This document shows positions 31,770-42,769 of a stretch of DNA of 64,000 nt, one piece after another. Location: contig NAJO01000019.1 of NCBI GenBank assembly GCA_002077065.1, forward strand, positions 434,001 to 498,000, written 5' to 3'. Position numbers and translations under genes: made by a program. The notes under the pieces are model-generated. The model made no database searches, was not told the DNA's origin, and saw nothing but the letters and a program-made list of their open reading frames with translations. The stretch comes from Cryoendolithus antarcticus. Its lineage: Eukaryota > Ascomycota > Dothideomycetes > Cladosporiales > Cladosporiaceae. Within the stretch, counting starts at the first letter, position 1. Every line of letters starts with the position of its first letter.

Positions 31770-32361
31770 AGAATCTCACGAGCATAAGGACGAGCGCGAA
31801 GCACGGCCGGCAGTGGGTCAATGCTTCGGATCCGGTTACTCACCCACGCGGATGACCAAAGAAGCGGACCGCTCAGCGACTCTCTGTGTACGAGAACGCA
31901 GCTATACGTGGCGCCGCGACAGTGCATACGCAGCTACGCTTTCGGCGAGAAGCAGGACTGTATTTCCTGTGCGCTCTCCAGGGTAGCACTAGCAGCCCTT
32001 CGTCGTTGCAGTGCAGTACAAACCTGCACTGTCAACCTTGAGATCATCTCGAGTGGTTCGCTTCTTTCGCCACTCGCGTGTGTCACCCACGGTCTAAAAG
32101 AACAGCTTTCCCAGGTTGTGTGCTAGTAAGCAACTCTAAACAGATGTCAGCATAGAAGAGGGATTCGAGTCGGACCCGGCAGAAGTGGCACTGTAAAGTG
32201 TGTTCGCGCTTTGGTAGAAGATTGTACATTCAGAAACCCTCCATATATCTATCAGATCTTTTCAGAAGGCAACAAAAACACGCATGCCTCGATCGCGACT
32301 CTTCGTCGCGAGAGTAGTGGTAATCTCATCATCTCTTCGCCCTCCATTCTATGCTTTCCGC
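31770..32361. other. Intergenic region between convergent HET and MSB2 genes
   Basis: About 590 bases of 3' flanks. No coding or structural feature recognised. Confidence 0.5.
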
Positions 32362-35300
32362 TCAGTTCCAGCCCAAGCTATTCTCACTCATGACCGGCGC
32401 ACTGATGCCCTGTTCCCTCACACTCCTGTTATTCGAGCTTCCCGCACTGTTTCTGCTTCCTCTTGCAGCAGAGCTCATTGCGCTGCCTGAGGCTGTCCGA
32501 CCATCGCCACCGCTCATGAAGTAGCCGCCCATGCCGCCGCCGACTGCGCCGTACTGCGCCATCTCCGGTCTGCCGGTAACGGCAGGGACGGAAGATGAGC
32601 GCTGGTGCGATTGTCTTCGCTTCCTGTATCGGCGTGCAACGTAGATCATGGCTGCTGCGTAGACGGCTGCACCGCAGGCGGCGCCGACGCCGATGCCGAC
32701 ACTTGTGCCGCGTACGGGTTGCGAGGCACCTGAGTCTGCACCGATGGGCGCACCGTCACCTGCAGAGGATGACGTCGTGGCCGCGGGGTTGTTGATTGCA
32801 GTCTGCGAGCCATCGGTCGGGGAACCTGGTTGCACGGGCAGCGAAGGGTCGACCATGCTCATCAGTGTTCGCACAGCAGCACTTGGGTTACCGTAGATGC
32901 TCGACACCGGAGTGTGAAGATTGAGCTGGAGCTGGTCGACCATGTCTGATGGAACGTAGGCCTGCGCCAAGGTCTTCATATAGCCAAGCTGCTTCGACGT
33001 GTCATAAGGCACGAGAGCGTTCATCTTGACATGTGCCGGATCGATGCCCATGCCGTACGCGAGACCTTGAGGCAAGAAAGCAAAGATCTGCGAGATGGCG
33101 GTCGGGTTCTGGGCCACGAAGCGATAGTTGAGGCCGTAGTTGAAGGCGACCTGGACAAGGGTGCCGTTGACTTCCTCTGGACTGGGAACGCCACCAGGTG
33201 GCTGGATCATGCGTGGCATGCCTGTCGGGAAGCCAGTGGGCGCAGTCGAGGTCGATGAATCGGAGACCATAGCGGTGCCGGAAGCTGTCGTCAAAGTGCT
33301 CGAAGGCGCGAAGACAATGCTCGTCGACACGGGCAACGAGGTTAGAGTGTCTGTGCCAGTTGGGAGGATCGAGTACGGTGCCGGGCTTGATGTCTTGATC
33401 GACGTCACAGAGCTCAGCGTGTCCGTGCCAGTGGCCGAGGAGATGGATGTGTGTGTGATAGTGGAAGAGGTCCCACTGCTCGTCGGCGATCCGAGCACCA
33501 CGGTAGCATCACTCGTGCCAATCGTGATAACAGTCGTTGTCAGACTGGCAGACGAGGATTTCGAGTCAGTGACAGGCAGTGCAGTCGTCATCGTAGCATT
33601 GCTCGAAGGACTGAGATCAGTAGTGGTGCCAGCAGTCAGCGGTAACGATGTCGAGATCGTGCAAGCAGCGGCAGATGTCTTTGTCTCACTCTCAGGAGTG
33701 GTTACGGGCACGACAATGCTGCTGCTGCTGCTCATCGTAGTCGCCGACGGGCCTTCTGTAAGAGTGCTCGCCAGAGAGGAACCCGACGAGCTCGACGAAG
33801 ACTTGCTGCTCGACGCTATGCTGGTTGCAGTGGACGTGCCATCTGTGCCAGTAGCAGTGGCCCCCGTAGAAGTGGCAGTTGTGCCTACCGCGCTAGACGC
33901 GCCAGAGCTAGAAATAGCACCACTGCTGGCTGCGGGAGAGCTCGACGCAGGCGACGACGTAGGCGGCGACGCCAGCGTTTCTGTGGAGGTAGCCACCGAC
34001 GACGAGCCAGACGAGGACGTCACAGGCACAGGAATGGCAGTTACACCATCACTGCCAGTGGAAGTGCTGAGTGTGAACACTGGTGCAGTAGTATCCGATA
34101 CAGGCACTGGGATCACTGTGACAGAGCCGTCTGAATTGGTGATGGTGGTCGACGTGTAAGAGACCGAAGCGGTCGCGGGTGCTGTTGTGAGTGGTGCAGT
34201 CACGAAGGCGCTCGTCGGTACTGTTATAGGTCCACCAATGGTCAGCTCGGTCGTGGGAATCATGGTTGTAGGCAACACGCTGGACAAGTCCGAAGCCAGG
34301 GAGGACGCCGCGCTCGACAAGATGCTGCTGTAGTCTGCAGAGAGCGAGCTAGCCAAGGCCGAATCGGTGATTGTAGCAGCGATGCTGCTCAATTCAGAGT
34401 TCAGCGATGACGACAAGCTCGAGAGGGCGGCCGTTGCAGCGCTCGTGATAGAAGCTGGCACGCTCGTCGGTGCGCTGGTCCCGTTGCTGGTGGCAGCGTC
34501 TGAAAGGGCAGATGATGCTACCGACGACGCCACACTAGACGCTTGCGACGCTGCCGAGGACAACACGCTGGACATGTCGGTAGCAGTCGTTGCTGCGCTC
34601 AATGGCGTCGACGTGAACAGAGTCGGCACAACGCCAATGCCTGGAATGCTCGTCGTTGTGATGATCACAGTGCCGTTCGGCGCAGTGGTCGGAGACGCGT
34701 CGGAACCGGTCGGCGCTGATCCAGGTTGCGTAGAGAGCGATGGCAGCCCAGAAGGTCGTCCACTTCCAAACGGCGCAGTGAAACCGAACCCATCACTTTC
34801 AGTAGGACGCCCAGGCTGTCCGGGCTGCCCATCTTCAAATGCAGTTGCGTTTGCGGCACTTGGCGCAGTCACGCCTGCCTCCGCTGCAGACGAAGTCGGT
34901 GAAGTCGTGGGCCCCTCAATGACTGTCGTTAAGCCAACGATTATCGGACCTGTGGTGGAAGACGAAGAGGTCGTGACAGGTGTCGACGCCTCTGTCGTGG
35001 CCGGTGCAGTGGGCACGACTTCCGATGAGGGACCCGGCCCTGCAGAGGCCGATGGCGAAGACGTAGCCTCAAGCGTAGCCGACCTTGAAGAGATGATCTG
35101 AGTCGATTCCCTGCTCGTCGGAAGTACAAACGGCGGCTCGAAGCCACCAGTCGGTGCAGTGCCCGGGAACGTTGCGGACGGCTGGTCCGAAGGTAACACA
35201 GCTGTCGGCGCTCCGAACGCAAAAAGCGAAGTGTCACTCGCACTGTTATCCGATGCGACGCTGCTCGGGGCGCTGCTCGCAATTGTCTCCGCCGCGGAGC

Positions 35301-36333
35301 TTGAGCTCGGTCTGAAAGTTGGCAGTACGATAATACTCGGAAAGCTATTGCTCGGCGCAGCACTCGGGTCGATTGGACGTCTAGGAAATCCTGCGCTTGG
35401 TCCGAAAGAGCCGATGGAGGACAGTGTCGTAGTCTCGCCAGACGAAACGACCGAGCTCGACGTTGTACTTTCAGTCGTGGTCGCTACTAAGGAGCTTGTG
35501 CTGGTGCTCAAGCTTGATGTCAAGCTAGAGTAAGCAGTAGGATTGATCGAGCTCGTGGTATTGAGCCGGCGGGTAAAGGACGGAAAGCGTCTCGTACGTG
35601 TGGTGCTGCTCGTGGTCACGGCGTCTGGCCTGCTAGTCGGTACGTCCACGATGGATGAGGTAGAGGTGGTCTCCGGCTTATCTGAAGGCGACGAAGCAAT
35701 TGCACTTGCAGAGCTGCTCGCTGTGCTAGCCTCCGGAGTTGGGTCGGGCGACGTTGTTGCGACAGGTGTACTCGATGGAGTGCTTGAGCTGGGTGTCGAG
35801 CTTGGGCTTGACGAAGGCGGCGTTGGAAGCACGATCACGCTGGGCAAGCTGCTGCTCGGGAAGCTCACCACAGAAGGGCTCGTGCTCGTGGAAGTCGTGA
35901 TAGCAGCCACAGAGCTCGAGGTGGACGATGTCGTCGGTATAGGCACGGGCGACCCGGTCTCTGTGTATGTTATGGTGTACGTCGCCGTCTGTGCGGTTAT
36001 AGTCGTGGTACCCACTCGCTCCGGCTCAGTGTACGGAGCATACTCAGGATAGCTGTCTGCTTCTAAGCTTTCAATGTACGCTGACATCACGGGATCATCG
36101 GAAGTCGCAGGCATTGTCTCTGTCACTGTTTCCGTCGAAGGGATGGGTGGCTCTGTCGTCTTTGGAGGCGGCATTGTGATGTTCCTGAACTGCCGTTGCT
36201 CGAGCGCTCGAGGAACGTAGTATTTCGGTCGTTCTTGCTGCGGTTGTGCGGGTGCCGCTTGCGCGACTGTGAGAGGGCCATGCATTGACATGACGGCCAG
36301 TGCGGCCGCCCATGCTGCTGATGATGTGCGCAT
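32362..36333 (-). CDS. MSB2: MSB2-type signalling mucin
   Basis: Single exon of 1323 residues from the Met at 36333. The Met is chosen because it starts a signal peptide (MRTSSAAWAAALAVMSM, cleaved near VAQAAPA); an in-frame Met 31 codons earlier precedes no such signal. About 900 residues are extremely Ser/Thr/Ala/Pro-rich, with repeated TSSTSSS-like and SSASSLAS-like runs: a mucin region. Then a conserved extracellular domain (VAFNYGLNYRFVAQNPTAIS, then PQGLAYGMGIDPAHVKMNAL and YVPSDMVDQLQLNLHTPVSS) matches the fungal Msb2 membrane-proximal block. One membrane span (about VGIGVGAACGAAVYAAAMIY) precedes a basic RRYRKRRQ tail. Known role: plasma-membrane sensor upstream of Cdc42 and the filamentation/appressorium MAPK pathway, shed by aspartyl proteases. 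Repeat lengths of such mucins vary between strains. Confidence 0.92.
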   Translation of the reverse strand: MRTSSAAWAAALAVMSMHGPLTVAQAAPAQPQQERPKYYVPRALEQRQFRNITMPPPKTTEPPIPSTETVTETMPATSDDPVMSAYIESLEADSYPEYAPYTEPERVGTTTITAQTATYTITYTETGSPVPIPTTSSTSSSVAAITTSTSTSPSVVSFPSSSLPSVIVLPTPPSSSPSSTPSSSTPSSTPVATTSPDPTPEASTASSSASAIASSPSDKPETTSTSSIVDVPTSRPDAVTTSSTTRTRRFPSFTRRLNTTSSINPTAYSSLTSSLSTSTSSLVATTTESTTSSSVVSSGETTTLSSIGSFGPSAGFPRRPIDPSAAPSNSFPSIIVLPTFRPSSSSAAETIASSAPSSVASDNSASDTSLFAFGAPTAVLPSDQPSATFPGTAPTGGFEPPFVLPTSRESTQIISSRSATLEATSSPSASAGPGPSSEVVPTAPATTEASTPVTTSSSSTTGPIIVGLTTVIEGPTTSPTSSAAEAGVTAPSAANATAFEDGQPGQPGRPTESDGFGFTAPFGSGRPSGLPSLSTQPGSAPTGSDASPTTAPNGTVIITTTSIPGIGVVPTLFTSTPLSAATTATDMSSVLSSAASQASSVASSVASSALSDAATSNGTSAPTSVPASITSAATAALSSLSSSLNSELSSIAATITDSALASSLSADYSSILSSAASSLASDLSSVLPTTMIPTTELTIGGPITVPTSAFVTAPLTTAPATASVSYTSTTITNSDGSVTVIPVPVSDTTAPVFTLSTSTGSDGVTAIPVPVTSSSGSSSVATSTETLASPPTSSPASSSPAASSGAISSSGASSAVGTTATSTGATATGTDGTSTATSIASSSKSSSSSSGSSLASTLTEGPSATTMSSSSSIVVPVTTPESETKTSAAACTISTSLPLTAGTTTDLSPSSNATMTTALPVTDSKSSSASLTTTVITIGTSDATVVLGSPTSSGTSSTITHTSISSATGTDTLSSVTSIKTSSPAPYSILPTGTDTLTSLPVSTSIVFAPSSTLTTASGTAMVSDSSTSTAPTGFPTGMPRMIQPPGGVPSPEEVNGTLVQVAFNYGLNYRFVAQNPTAISQIFAFLPQGLAYGMGIDPAHVKMNALVPYDTSKQLGYMKTLAQAYVPSDMVDQLQLNLHTPVSSIYGNPSAAVRTLMSMVDPSLPVQPGSPTDGSQTAINNPAATTSSSAGDGAPIGADSGASQPVRGTSVGIGVGAACGAAVYAAAMIYVARRYRKRRQSHQRSSSVPAVTGRPEMAQYGAVGGGMGGYFMSGGDGRTASGSAMSSAARGSRNSAGSSNNRSVREQGISAPVMSENSLGWN

Positions 36334-38955
36334 GACTGGAAATGAGTATACTGAAATGCGCGAGGCGCAAAAACGAAGTAGTGAACTGCAAGGTGTCAGC
36401 AACGTGCCTTCTGCAAATGCAAGCACGTATCGTACCGTACGAAGTTGGCTGCAAACGAGTGTGGCTGACGATTCGTCAAATGTCGATAATGCGAGTGATG
36501 AGGCTCAGTCCAGTCCAATTGTGCGTGCGTCCTAGATCATCCTAGACTCGCAAATCGCAATACCAATCAAGCGTGCGACACGTGGTCGAGCAAGTGAAGC
36601 CTGTGCAGTCGGAGGTGGACGCGGTTGATTGTGCAATTTCGCCCAGCGAAGCGTCAAAGAAATACGCGAGGTCCAGCTCGATATGGACAAAGAGATGTGC
36701 ACTCGCAATGCCTTGCAACACTGCCTGCCGTTCTCGTCCAATCAATGGCACTGCAGTCCGGTTCTTGTGCGGGTTGTCCGGCGCGGTCACGTCGTGAGGG
36801 TCGCTATCCCCTCATACGCGCCCCTATGCTGTCTGCGATTATCCCGCAGTATTCGCAAAAAGCACAATAGCAGAGGCCGTAAAATAGTTGTGTCGTCGCA
36901 ATGAAAGCGTGTCAAAGAATGTGATGCGGTCCGTCCGGTATCCGTGACGAGGCTGCGAACGAGCAAGAAAGGGGTATTACGCAGGCGAGTGAGAGAGCAG
37001 TGATGCGAGAAGGCCTTGTTGTCGACAGCGGAGCGGAGGTGGACAGCAGCGGCGGTGTCGTAGAGGCTCGCTGGTCGAGAGGCGTCCGGCGGTGAGGTGG
37101 AGAGAGGTGTGCAGCGGGTGCGTGAGAAGGGATGCAGTGGATCGCCAACGTCGGGGCAAATCTAAACGGGTGCGGCTAGTGGAGTGGGTAGCGCCTGCTA
37201 ATTTACAATTTCGGACAGCGGGCTAGGGTCAGAATCCTCCACATCCCATCGTCTGCAAATACACTCGTATTTCTGCCTAATACCGGCGACGATGCTTCCG
37301 CTGCGTGGGAGTATGGATACTGTGAATACAGTTACTACCTATAGAGCAGACAACAAGTGTATGCATCGCATTCCTCGTCCTGCGAGCGACTAGCCGGCTG
37401 TAAAAAGCCAATGTCTGCCGTGCATTATCGAATCTCAGCAAATTAGAGTCAGCCGGGGCACCCTGGGCCGTCCATGCCGACACTGTTTCAGAAACTAAAT
37501 GCCCGACCTGGCCCACAGCCCAGAAAGCCGGTAGACTGCCGACGGACTCGACCATCGATGTCGCAAACCATTCAGTGAATGCTGTATTCCTCATTCATGG
37601 CAACGCATCGAAGCTGCACATGTCGCCTCGCACTTCGGAGTATTGATTGCTATTTATCGATTCCTTCTCTCTGACTTTGCACTAGTAGCGGGCGGCGCCT
37701 GGAAGTACCTTGTGAATTCTTGGCAAAACCGATGACATAGCAGCCCCGAACCCGTTGACGACGAAACACCGCACCCTTGACCTGCGCTCAGCGTGGTCCG
37801 AAGGTCTGCCGCATGTCGCAGTAACGTCCGTCAGAGCGTTCGAGGTAGCTCACGCGGCAGACGACATGTTTTGCAGAAGGTTACGAGAACAGCAACATCT
37901 CTGGCCGCGTCAGCCCGCTTTCATGCAGGGCCGATCAATAGTAGCTGCTCACACTTGCATACGGGCGCCCAAACGGCTGGAGCAACCACCGCAGCGTGTT
38001 GAGACCACGTTCTTTGTTTGTCGGACTTTGCTGCGGCGATGAGGTGAGAGGTGGTACACATTTGCTTTCTTCGCTCTCTTCGTTCTCTTCGTGGTGCTAC
38101 AAAATGGCACGTGAGCTCGAGTGCTGAGTTTCGCAATACCGATGCTAGATACGACTCTTGGACCCCACAGTTACAGCTCTGGCAGCGTCGTTCGCCATCG
38201 GCTTCGGCGTTTCGAGGATGGCAAAGGAATATTCACGTACAGTCCTCTTCATCACTTGCAAAGTCTCTTCGAGAGTTTCCCAATTCGAACAATGCCAATC
38301 CGACTCTCGTGTCATCGTACTACATGACATGTCCCCTCCGCCCGAGCCGACGCCTGTCGACGCGCACTGCAGACACGCTGTCAGCGAGCATGGAGAACCG
38401 GCCGCCTGGTTGTCAGCGTGGTAGCTGTGACTCAGCATGCAGTGTTGACTGGGATGTCGCTGTACTGCTTGGCGGAATATCGAGCTGTACGGCGGTTTGC
38501 ACGAGAAGGGAACTGTTGATGTGTTCCATGGTCGTGGTTGCAGATAACATGATCGAGCATGAGTGTTGAGTCGACTTGACTGCACGTTGCCACTAGCATG
38601 GCAGAGATGTGATTTAGTGCTAAGAAAACTCAATGGTGACGAGTACATTCACCACGGCTCCGCTGGTGTGAAGGTGAGCTCTATGTCACATACTATCCTA
38701 ATGGTTTCGAGTGGTTTGTCTTCTTTGTAGGGTTAGTGTTGGGGTTAGGAAGTTGCCTCTTGTGTTATCCCCGCAAAAGCTTATGCACCTGTGCGAGCTT
38801 GCCTTGTTGATGCCTCGTGATGATCATCGTCACCAATCACTTATGCAGTCGCCTTACTGTTGAGTCACCTTGATCAATGGCGACCTGAGACACTCTGTCC
38901 GGCTAGCCACCATCCCGCTGGCTTCACCACTGCCATATCCCGCTCCTCCCTCGCG
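36334..38955. other. Long divergent intergenic region
   Basis: About 2.6 kb between MSB2 and the gene at 38956, containing both promoters. Long upstream regions suit a regulated sensor gene such as MSB2. Short frames on both strands carry no recognisable motif. The only distinct element seen is the telomere-repeat-like stretch at 38728-38749. Confidence 0.45.
38728..38749 (+). promoter_or_regulatory. Second telomere-repeat-like element
   Basis: TAGGGTTAGTGTTGGGGTTAGG resembles imperfect TTAGGG repeats and lies about 200 bp before the start at 38956. Less exact than the copy at 13028. Function is not shown by the sequence. Confidence 0.3.
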
Positions 38956-40155
38956 ATGGCCCTCCCGTCCCCTCCCCCATCGCAGGACTTCTTCTCGCCA
39001 GCTAGAGGACCGAATGCGCACCTCTTCCTCCCTCCCAAATCGCCTGTCTCGATCTCAGCTATACCCACATACGCAACCTCAGCGGACTACTTCTCGTACG
39101 GCAACGGAGGGCGGAAGCGCGCAAGACTAGACTCATCGCATGGGAACTCACAGGCAGATGTACTCACGCCAGCCTGGCCACGAGGAGAAGATGCGGTAGC
39201 AGGGAGTGTGGACTTGTCAAGCAGCGGAGTTGGGGCAAGCACGGCACATGTCAACGAGCGGTACACATTAGCCGGCGGGTTTGACACTCCTGGCCTACTG
39301 GCACATGCCACATGGGAGACGCCGATAGAGCAGGACATCGATGCGCGGAGGCGACTTGTACCCAGAACAAGCTCCTACAGTCATAGCGCAACGATCACAG
39401 GCGCTCTGGCTAGGGAGCGGAATGGTGTGGCGCGAACGCACTCGTCGCCGAATGGGCAGTCGCAAAGCTGGACGCGCTTCGCTTTCGGGCTAGTGGGCAA
39501 AGCGTTTACATTCGGCACAACGGTGTTCACTGGCTTCATTGCAGGCGGCGGGCGAACATACACCATGTCTGACAGCTCTTTCCGGGCTCTTGGCATGCCT
39601 GGCCTCTCACAAGAGCAGGCATCCACGCCCTTACCCGGCTCCTGGCGATCCGATGAGTTCCTGGGAGACTTCGAGCAGGATAATCCAATGTCGCCACCTT
39701 CTTCCGCTCTAGCCAGACCCGCCATCAAGCGACGACAGACTGATCGTGACTCCTGGGTCGTGGTCAATACACCTGAGCTCTCGGAAAGCACAAGCCCGAA
39801 ACGCAAAACCGCTTCACGGCCAAGTCTTGCATCCCGCGCACCAAGCCGCCGCAGTACACTCGCCGCGCCTGTCCGTCGCCAGAGCTCAACTACCTCACAT
39901 ACTGGCAGTCCTGCGCGGTTGGCAACAACTGCTAGACCGAGCTCGAGGCACGGTCTCGGTGGTGCAGCGGAGCTCAGTCCAGATGCGGAGAAGCTCGTGA
40001 AGAAGCGTGCCAGGGAGGAAAAGGCTGCGGAGAGAGTGATGGGTAGCATGTCTAGAAGGATGGAGGCGCTCATTAGGCAGGGCCAGCAGGCCCTGGGGAC
40101 GAGGGTGGATGTTGAGGGAGCCGGAATGGACGATGATGATATGGAGGGGTGGTAG
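38956..40155 (+). CDS. Conserved fungal protein of unknown function
   Basis: Single exon, 399 residues from the first ATG of the frame (MALPSPPPSQDFFSPARGP). The N-terminal half is Pro/Ser-rich and disordered. A hydrophobic Gly-rich patch at about 188-215 (FGLVGKAFTFGTTVFTGFIAGGG) may be membrane-associated or a buried core. Then DSWVVVNTPE and several basic/Ser tracts. The C-terminus is a charged helix with KLVKKRAREEKAAERVMGS, RRMEALIRQGQQALGTRV and the acidic end DDDDMEGW. I recall similar anonymous proteins in other Pezizomycotina that share the GFxAGGG patch and the MEALIRxGQQALGT-like tail, so it appears to be a conserved family, but no function is known to me. Confidence 0.7.
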   Translation: MALPSPPPSQDFFSPARGPNAHLFLPPKSPVSISAIPTYATSADYFSYGNGGRKRARLDSSHGNSQADVLTPAWPRGEDAVAGSVDLSSSGVGASTAHVNERYTLAGGFDTPGLLAHATWETPIEQDIDARRRLVPRTSSYSHSATITGALARERNGVARTHSSPNGQSQSWTRFAFGLVGKAFTFGTTVFTGFIAGGGRTYTMSDSSFRALGMPGLSQEQASTPLPGSWRSDEFLGDFEQDNPMSPPSSALARPAIKRRQTDRDSWVVVNTPELSESTSPKRKTASRPSLASRAPSRRSTLAAPVRRQSSTTSHTGSPARLATTARPSSRHGLGGAAELSPDAEKLVKKRAREEKAAERVMGSMSRRMEALIRQGQQALGTRVDVEGAGMDDDDMEGW

Positions 40156-40654
40156 TTCTTGGTGGCGTGGCCGAGCACAGTGGATGTGGTAACGAAAGTG
40201 AGGGAACACGGAACTGGATGCATGCAAAGTTGAGATGGAGTTGCGAATGATACCCCTTTTGGCATGCAGAGCTTGCAGCGTACAGTATGCAGACTCTCTT
40301 TACAATTGTACAGATTATAGAATAGCAAGGCGCGGGCGAATGACTGCACCAACGAGTGGTACAAGACGACGAGACATTGCATCTTTACTCCATGCTTGCT
40401 CTGACATTCGAGTCCTCCAGTCTGCTTCTCTTCGATGCTGCTGCCGTGAATACTGGACGAGACGCCTGGAGCACAAAGAAAGTCCCCATACTCGCCCATG
40501 CCATAAGTACACGTAAGCACAGACCAACCACTTCACAACACTTGTATTTGTCCAGTCCAGTCCGTATTCCCCCTCCTTCACATCCCCACATATAGCCCCC
40601 TCCACTCCCGCTCCCCTCATCGCTCCCCTTCCTACTCTCAATAACTCCGCCACG

Positions 40655-42460
40655 ATGTCCTCAACGCCCAACCCCGCCATGGCGCCCAAGTCCTTCAGCA
40701 CATCCCTCTTCGGCCAGCTGAAACGAAGCAACGCGAATAAAATCTGCTTTGACTGCGGCGCGCAGAACCCGACTTGGAGTTCGATTCCGTTCAGCATCTA
40801 TCTTTGTTTGGACTGTTCGGCGAATCATAGGAATTTGGGGGTTCATATCAGTTTTGTTAAGAGTGTAAATCTGGATCGTGAGTACTATCCCATCTCTGAG
40901 GCAGGCAAAGGCGGCGAAGAAGCATAGGAGGGACAAGTGAAAGGTATGGAGCAAGAGGGAGGGAGTGAAGGGCCGGCAGGCGGCGCAGGAAAGAGGGAGC
41001 AGCTGCAGGGCAAGGGGGTGAGCAGTAATGGGAAGAGAGCTAAGGGGGATGGTGGCAGGACGAGTCAAGACTGACTGACATGTTTCCCGACAGAATGGCA
41101 ATGGGACCAGCTTCGACGAATGAAAGTCGGCGGTAACGAAAGCGCGACAAAGTACTTCCAGACGCATGGTGGGAGTGCGGCGCTTGCGAGTAAGGATCCC
41201 AAGACAAAGTACACCAGCACAGTGGCGGCAAAGTACAAGGACGAGCTTGCGAGGAGGGTAGAAGCAGACATCAGGAAGTGCGTATACCACCGGAGTTTGC
41301 GATTCCTGTGGCAGAGCAAGGCTAACATATGATCAGAAACCCTGAAAGTGTAGTCGTGGAAGACGGCAGCGAAGAAAGCGAAGGCACAGGCACAAACACA
41401 CCCGCAGGCGGCGAAGATGACTTCTTCTCCTCCTGGGACAAGCCCTCGATTAAGCGACCTAGCAATCCTCCCTCACGTTCCGGCACACCTGGCATAGGCC
41501 GCACAGCATCCCCCTTTCTCAGTGCGAACGCAAACGGAAACGGCACAGCACGACCAAAGTCACCTCTAGCACCTACAGATGCACCCGTCGCTCCTTCAAC
41601 AACACGCACGACATCTTCCTCTGCACTACGAAAGACCGCAGTGTCAAGTAAACCCAAGGCCAACATTCTCGGCGCGAAGAAGGCCAAGCTGGGCGCGAAG
41701 AAAGTCGATGCCAGCCTTCTAGACTTTGACGCAGCAGAAAAGAAGGCACGGGAGGAAGCAGAGCGAAAGGAAAAGCTGGGTTATGATCCCGACGAGGAGA
41801 GTGCGCCCGTCGCTGCAGTGCCAGCTGCGCAGAAGGAGAGCAGTACGACGATATTACAGCCCACGCCGATAAGTCCACCGAAAGCAGGAGGATTCGGGAG
41901 CACAGCTGGGAGAGGAGCCGACAATGTGGAGAGTCTACAGACGAGTGTGAGAAAGCTTGGATTTGGGCAGGTGGGAGGTGGCGGGGGAGCTGCTGTGGGG
42001 AAGCCCGCGCAGAAAGCTATGGGGTTTGGGGCTATGAGTCGGGCGCCTGTGCAAGGTGAGTAGCCCTGACTGGCAGTGAAGAAGTGTGGTTGAGCTGACA
42101 ACATCGACAGACGACTCCGAACGCTTCGCCCGCGAAAAGTTCGGCCAGCAAAAAGGCATCTCCTCAGACGAGTTCTTCGGCAAAGGCACATTCGACCCCT
42201 CCGTTCAGACAGAAGCCAAGCAACGACTCGAGAACTTCTCCGGCTCAAGTGCGATCTCCTCGAACGCTTACTTCGGACGGCCTGAGGAGGAGGCTGGAGA
42301 AGGCGGAGCAGGGGAGTACGGCGATCTTGAAACTGCGGCCAAGGACTTCGTGAGAAAGTTTGGGATTACTGCGGGCGATGATCTGGAGAATCTGGGTGCG
42401 ATGCTTGGGGAGGGGGCGAAGGGCCTGCAGGGAACGGTGAGGCGGTATCTGAATGGGTAG
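40655..42460 (+). CDS. GLO3: ADP-ribosylation factor GTPase-activating protein GLO3
   Basis: Four exons: 40655-40877, 41094-41277, 41337-42055 and 42111-42460, total 1476 nt, 491 residues. Introns (216, 59 and 55 nt) start GTGAGT or GTGCGT and restore frame, e.g. [19 protein letters not shown] and ADIRK/NPESV. The ArfGAP zinc finger CX2CX16CX2C is complete ([15 protein letters not shown] to CLDC), with the catalytic Arg-region [13 protein letters not shown]. The C-terminus has the Glo3 repeats [15 protein letters not shown] and [11 protein letters not shown], which distinguish Glo3 from Gcs1. Known role: stimulates GTP hydrolysis on Arf1 during COPI retrograde transport from Golgi to ER and binds coatomer. 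The unusual 216-nt first intron is GA-rich and lies inside the finger-proximal region. Confidence 0.93.
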
Positions 42461-42769
42461 ACTTGAGTGTGATGATGGGTTCTAACGTGTAGAGAGGATA
42501 TCAGAGACGACTTGTGCTAGACTTAGCGATAGATGGGTTGAGGACCGGAAAAGGGCTTGGCATATCTACCTCGGATCGAGATTCTCCGGTATCCCGGTGT
42601 TTATCAACGCGCTTTTCGCGTCACGACACACGTGCCACCATCTCGAATTGAACATCCCAGCATTGACTACACTGCATATCGTAGACCTCACTAATCGCAC
42701 CGTTGCCGCAATACTGCACAGCATATCGCGCAGTTTCAGCGCAAATCTTCCTTCAAGTGCGCCCATCCA

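Noticed and set aside
33140..36052. Long plus-strand frames opposite MSB2
   Set aside because: They are antisense shadows of a Ser/Thr codon-biased mucin gene: Val/Glu/Asp-rich with no domain.
39381..40520. 379-codon minus-strand frame opposite the 38956 gene
   Set aside because: Mirror frame of a real gene; no domain and low-complexity composition.
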